Assembly (NCBI GenBank): GCA_964480195.1
Contig: CAYZOJ010000019.1
Coordinates: forward strand, 1-26,722
Source of the DNA: Stercoripulliclostridium_A sp964480195
Lineage (GTDB): Bacteria > Bacillota > Clostridia > Christensenellales > DTU072
Direction: 5' to 3'
Length of the DNA stretch: 26,722 nt
Every line of letters begins with the position of its first letter. Within the stretch, counting starts at the first letter, position 1. This document shows positions 26,341 through 26,722 of this stretch, one piece after another. The notes beneath the pieces are model-generated. The model did no database searches and was not told where the DNA came from. It was given only the letters and a program-made list of their open reading frames with translations. The translations under genes were made by a program, and so were the position numbers.

Positions 26341-26722
26341 CCCCGGGCTCCTTACTCTTGAATTGTATTGCTTCCGCAACGTCGTTCGCGCTTATCGCGT
26401 CTCTTCCCGCAAGGTCTGCTATCGTCCTCGCGACTTTGAGTATGCGCGTTACGCTTCTTGCGCTAAGACTGTGTGCTTTGAACGCGAATTTAAGTAATTC
26501 TTCGCTCTTTTCGTCAAGCGCACAATAACGATTGATGAGTTCGTTGTTCATCTCCGCGTTGCAGTGTATTCCTCTGCCCTCGAATCGTGCACGCTGAACG
26601 CCCCTCGCCTTTTCGACACGCTCTTTGACGGTCGCGCTGTCTTCTTCTTCGCTTTTTGCGCGGAGTTCGTCATACTCGACGCCTCCGACGGTAACGTATA
26701 AATCTATTCTGTCCAATAACGG
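26330..26722 (-). CDS. comM: ComM/YifB-family AAA+ ATPase, C-terminal part only
   Basis: The gene continues beyond the right edge; 130 residues are visible, beginning PLLDRIDLYV, a stretch typical of the Mg-chelatase-like AAA+ family ComM/YifB. The remainder is the C-terminal Mg_chelatase_C helical domain, with SARSVTRILKVARTIADL (approximately residues 87-104 of the visible part). ComM is a hexameric branch-migration helicase that extends recombination during transformation in Gram-negative bacteria. The ATPase motifs are outside the window. Placement immediately before dprA supports the DNA-processing role. The family is much wider than proven ComM, so the symbol is by homology. Confidence 0.9.
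   Translation of the reverse strand, partial: PLLDRIDLYVTVGGVEYDELRAKSEEEDSATVKERVEKARGVQRARFEGRGIHCNAEMNNELINRYCALDEKSEELLKFAFKAHSLSARSVTRILKVARTIADLAGRDAISANDVAEAIQFKSKEPGDEN

Noticed and set aside
26341..26379. A dprA start 13 codons further upstream
   Set aside because: It would translate through a good AAGGAG site correctly spaced for the ATG at 26340.
1..26722. Mobile elements, CRISPR arrays, tRNA or rRNA genes, toxin-antitoxin or phage-defence modules
   Set aside because: I looked for transposase or integrase motifs, regularly spaced repeats, tRNA-like folds and defence domains and found none; nearly all of the sequence is taken up by recognised housekeeping genes.

Overview
This window is a dense, single-direction block of bacterial housekeeping genes. 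All 23 genes that I can identify lie on the minus strand, so transcription runs from high to low coordinates. The families and their order point to a Firmicutes-type genome, probably an uncultured member of the Clostridia. The main clues are the classic order lepA-hemW-hrcA-grpE-dnaK-dnaJ-prmA-rsmE-mtaB, a HrcA/CIRCE heat-shock switch, a short (605-residue) DnaK of the kind usual in Gram-positive lineages, trmFO beside topA and hslVU, and an IscS/NifU-type Fe-S pair. GC content looks moderate by eye, and the run of exactly 100 N at 4445-4544 suggests a draft or metagenome scaffold. The taxonomic placement is inference.

Reading in the direction of transcription, block 1 (26722 to 16933) is comM (cut by the window edge), dprA, topA, trmFO, hslV, hslU, hisS and aspS, with junctions between an 11-nt overlap and 9 nt. 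It combines DNA uptake and recombination, DNA supercoiling, tRNA modification, an ATP-dependent protease and two aminoacyl-tRNA synthetases. After a 75-nt spacer, block 2 (16857 to 10789) is trxA, glyA, iscS-like, nifU/iscU-like, lepA and hemW, covering redox, one-carbon metabolism, Fe-S assembly, translation and a radical-SAM heme protein.

A 236-nt spacer (10553-10788) then holds the clearest regulatory site in the window: a perfect TTGACA-N17-TATAAT promoter with an A/T-rich stretch upstream and a CIRCE operator immediately downstream. It drives block 3 (10552 to 235): hrcA, grpE, dnaK, dnaJ, prmA, rsmE, [assembly gap], mtaB, a HIT-family protein and a large MacB-like ABC exporter. HrcA should repress its own operon through CIRCE. 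A perfect 34-bp palindrome at 144-177 ends the block as a probable bidirectional terminator.

I see no mobile element, CRISPR array, rRNA or tRNA gene, or clear novel system. The points most worth a second look are a very strong scarcity of the tetranucleotide GGCC across the window, the false rsmE-mtaB 'fusion' created by the 100-N placeholder, the re-arranged neighbourhood of hslVU (no xerC or codY, and hisS-aspS without a T-box leader), and the fused ABC exporter with an unusually large extracytoplasmic domain.
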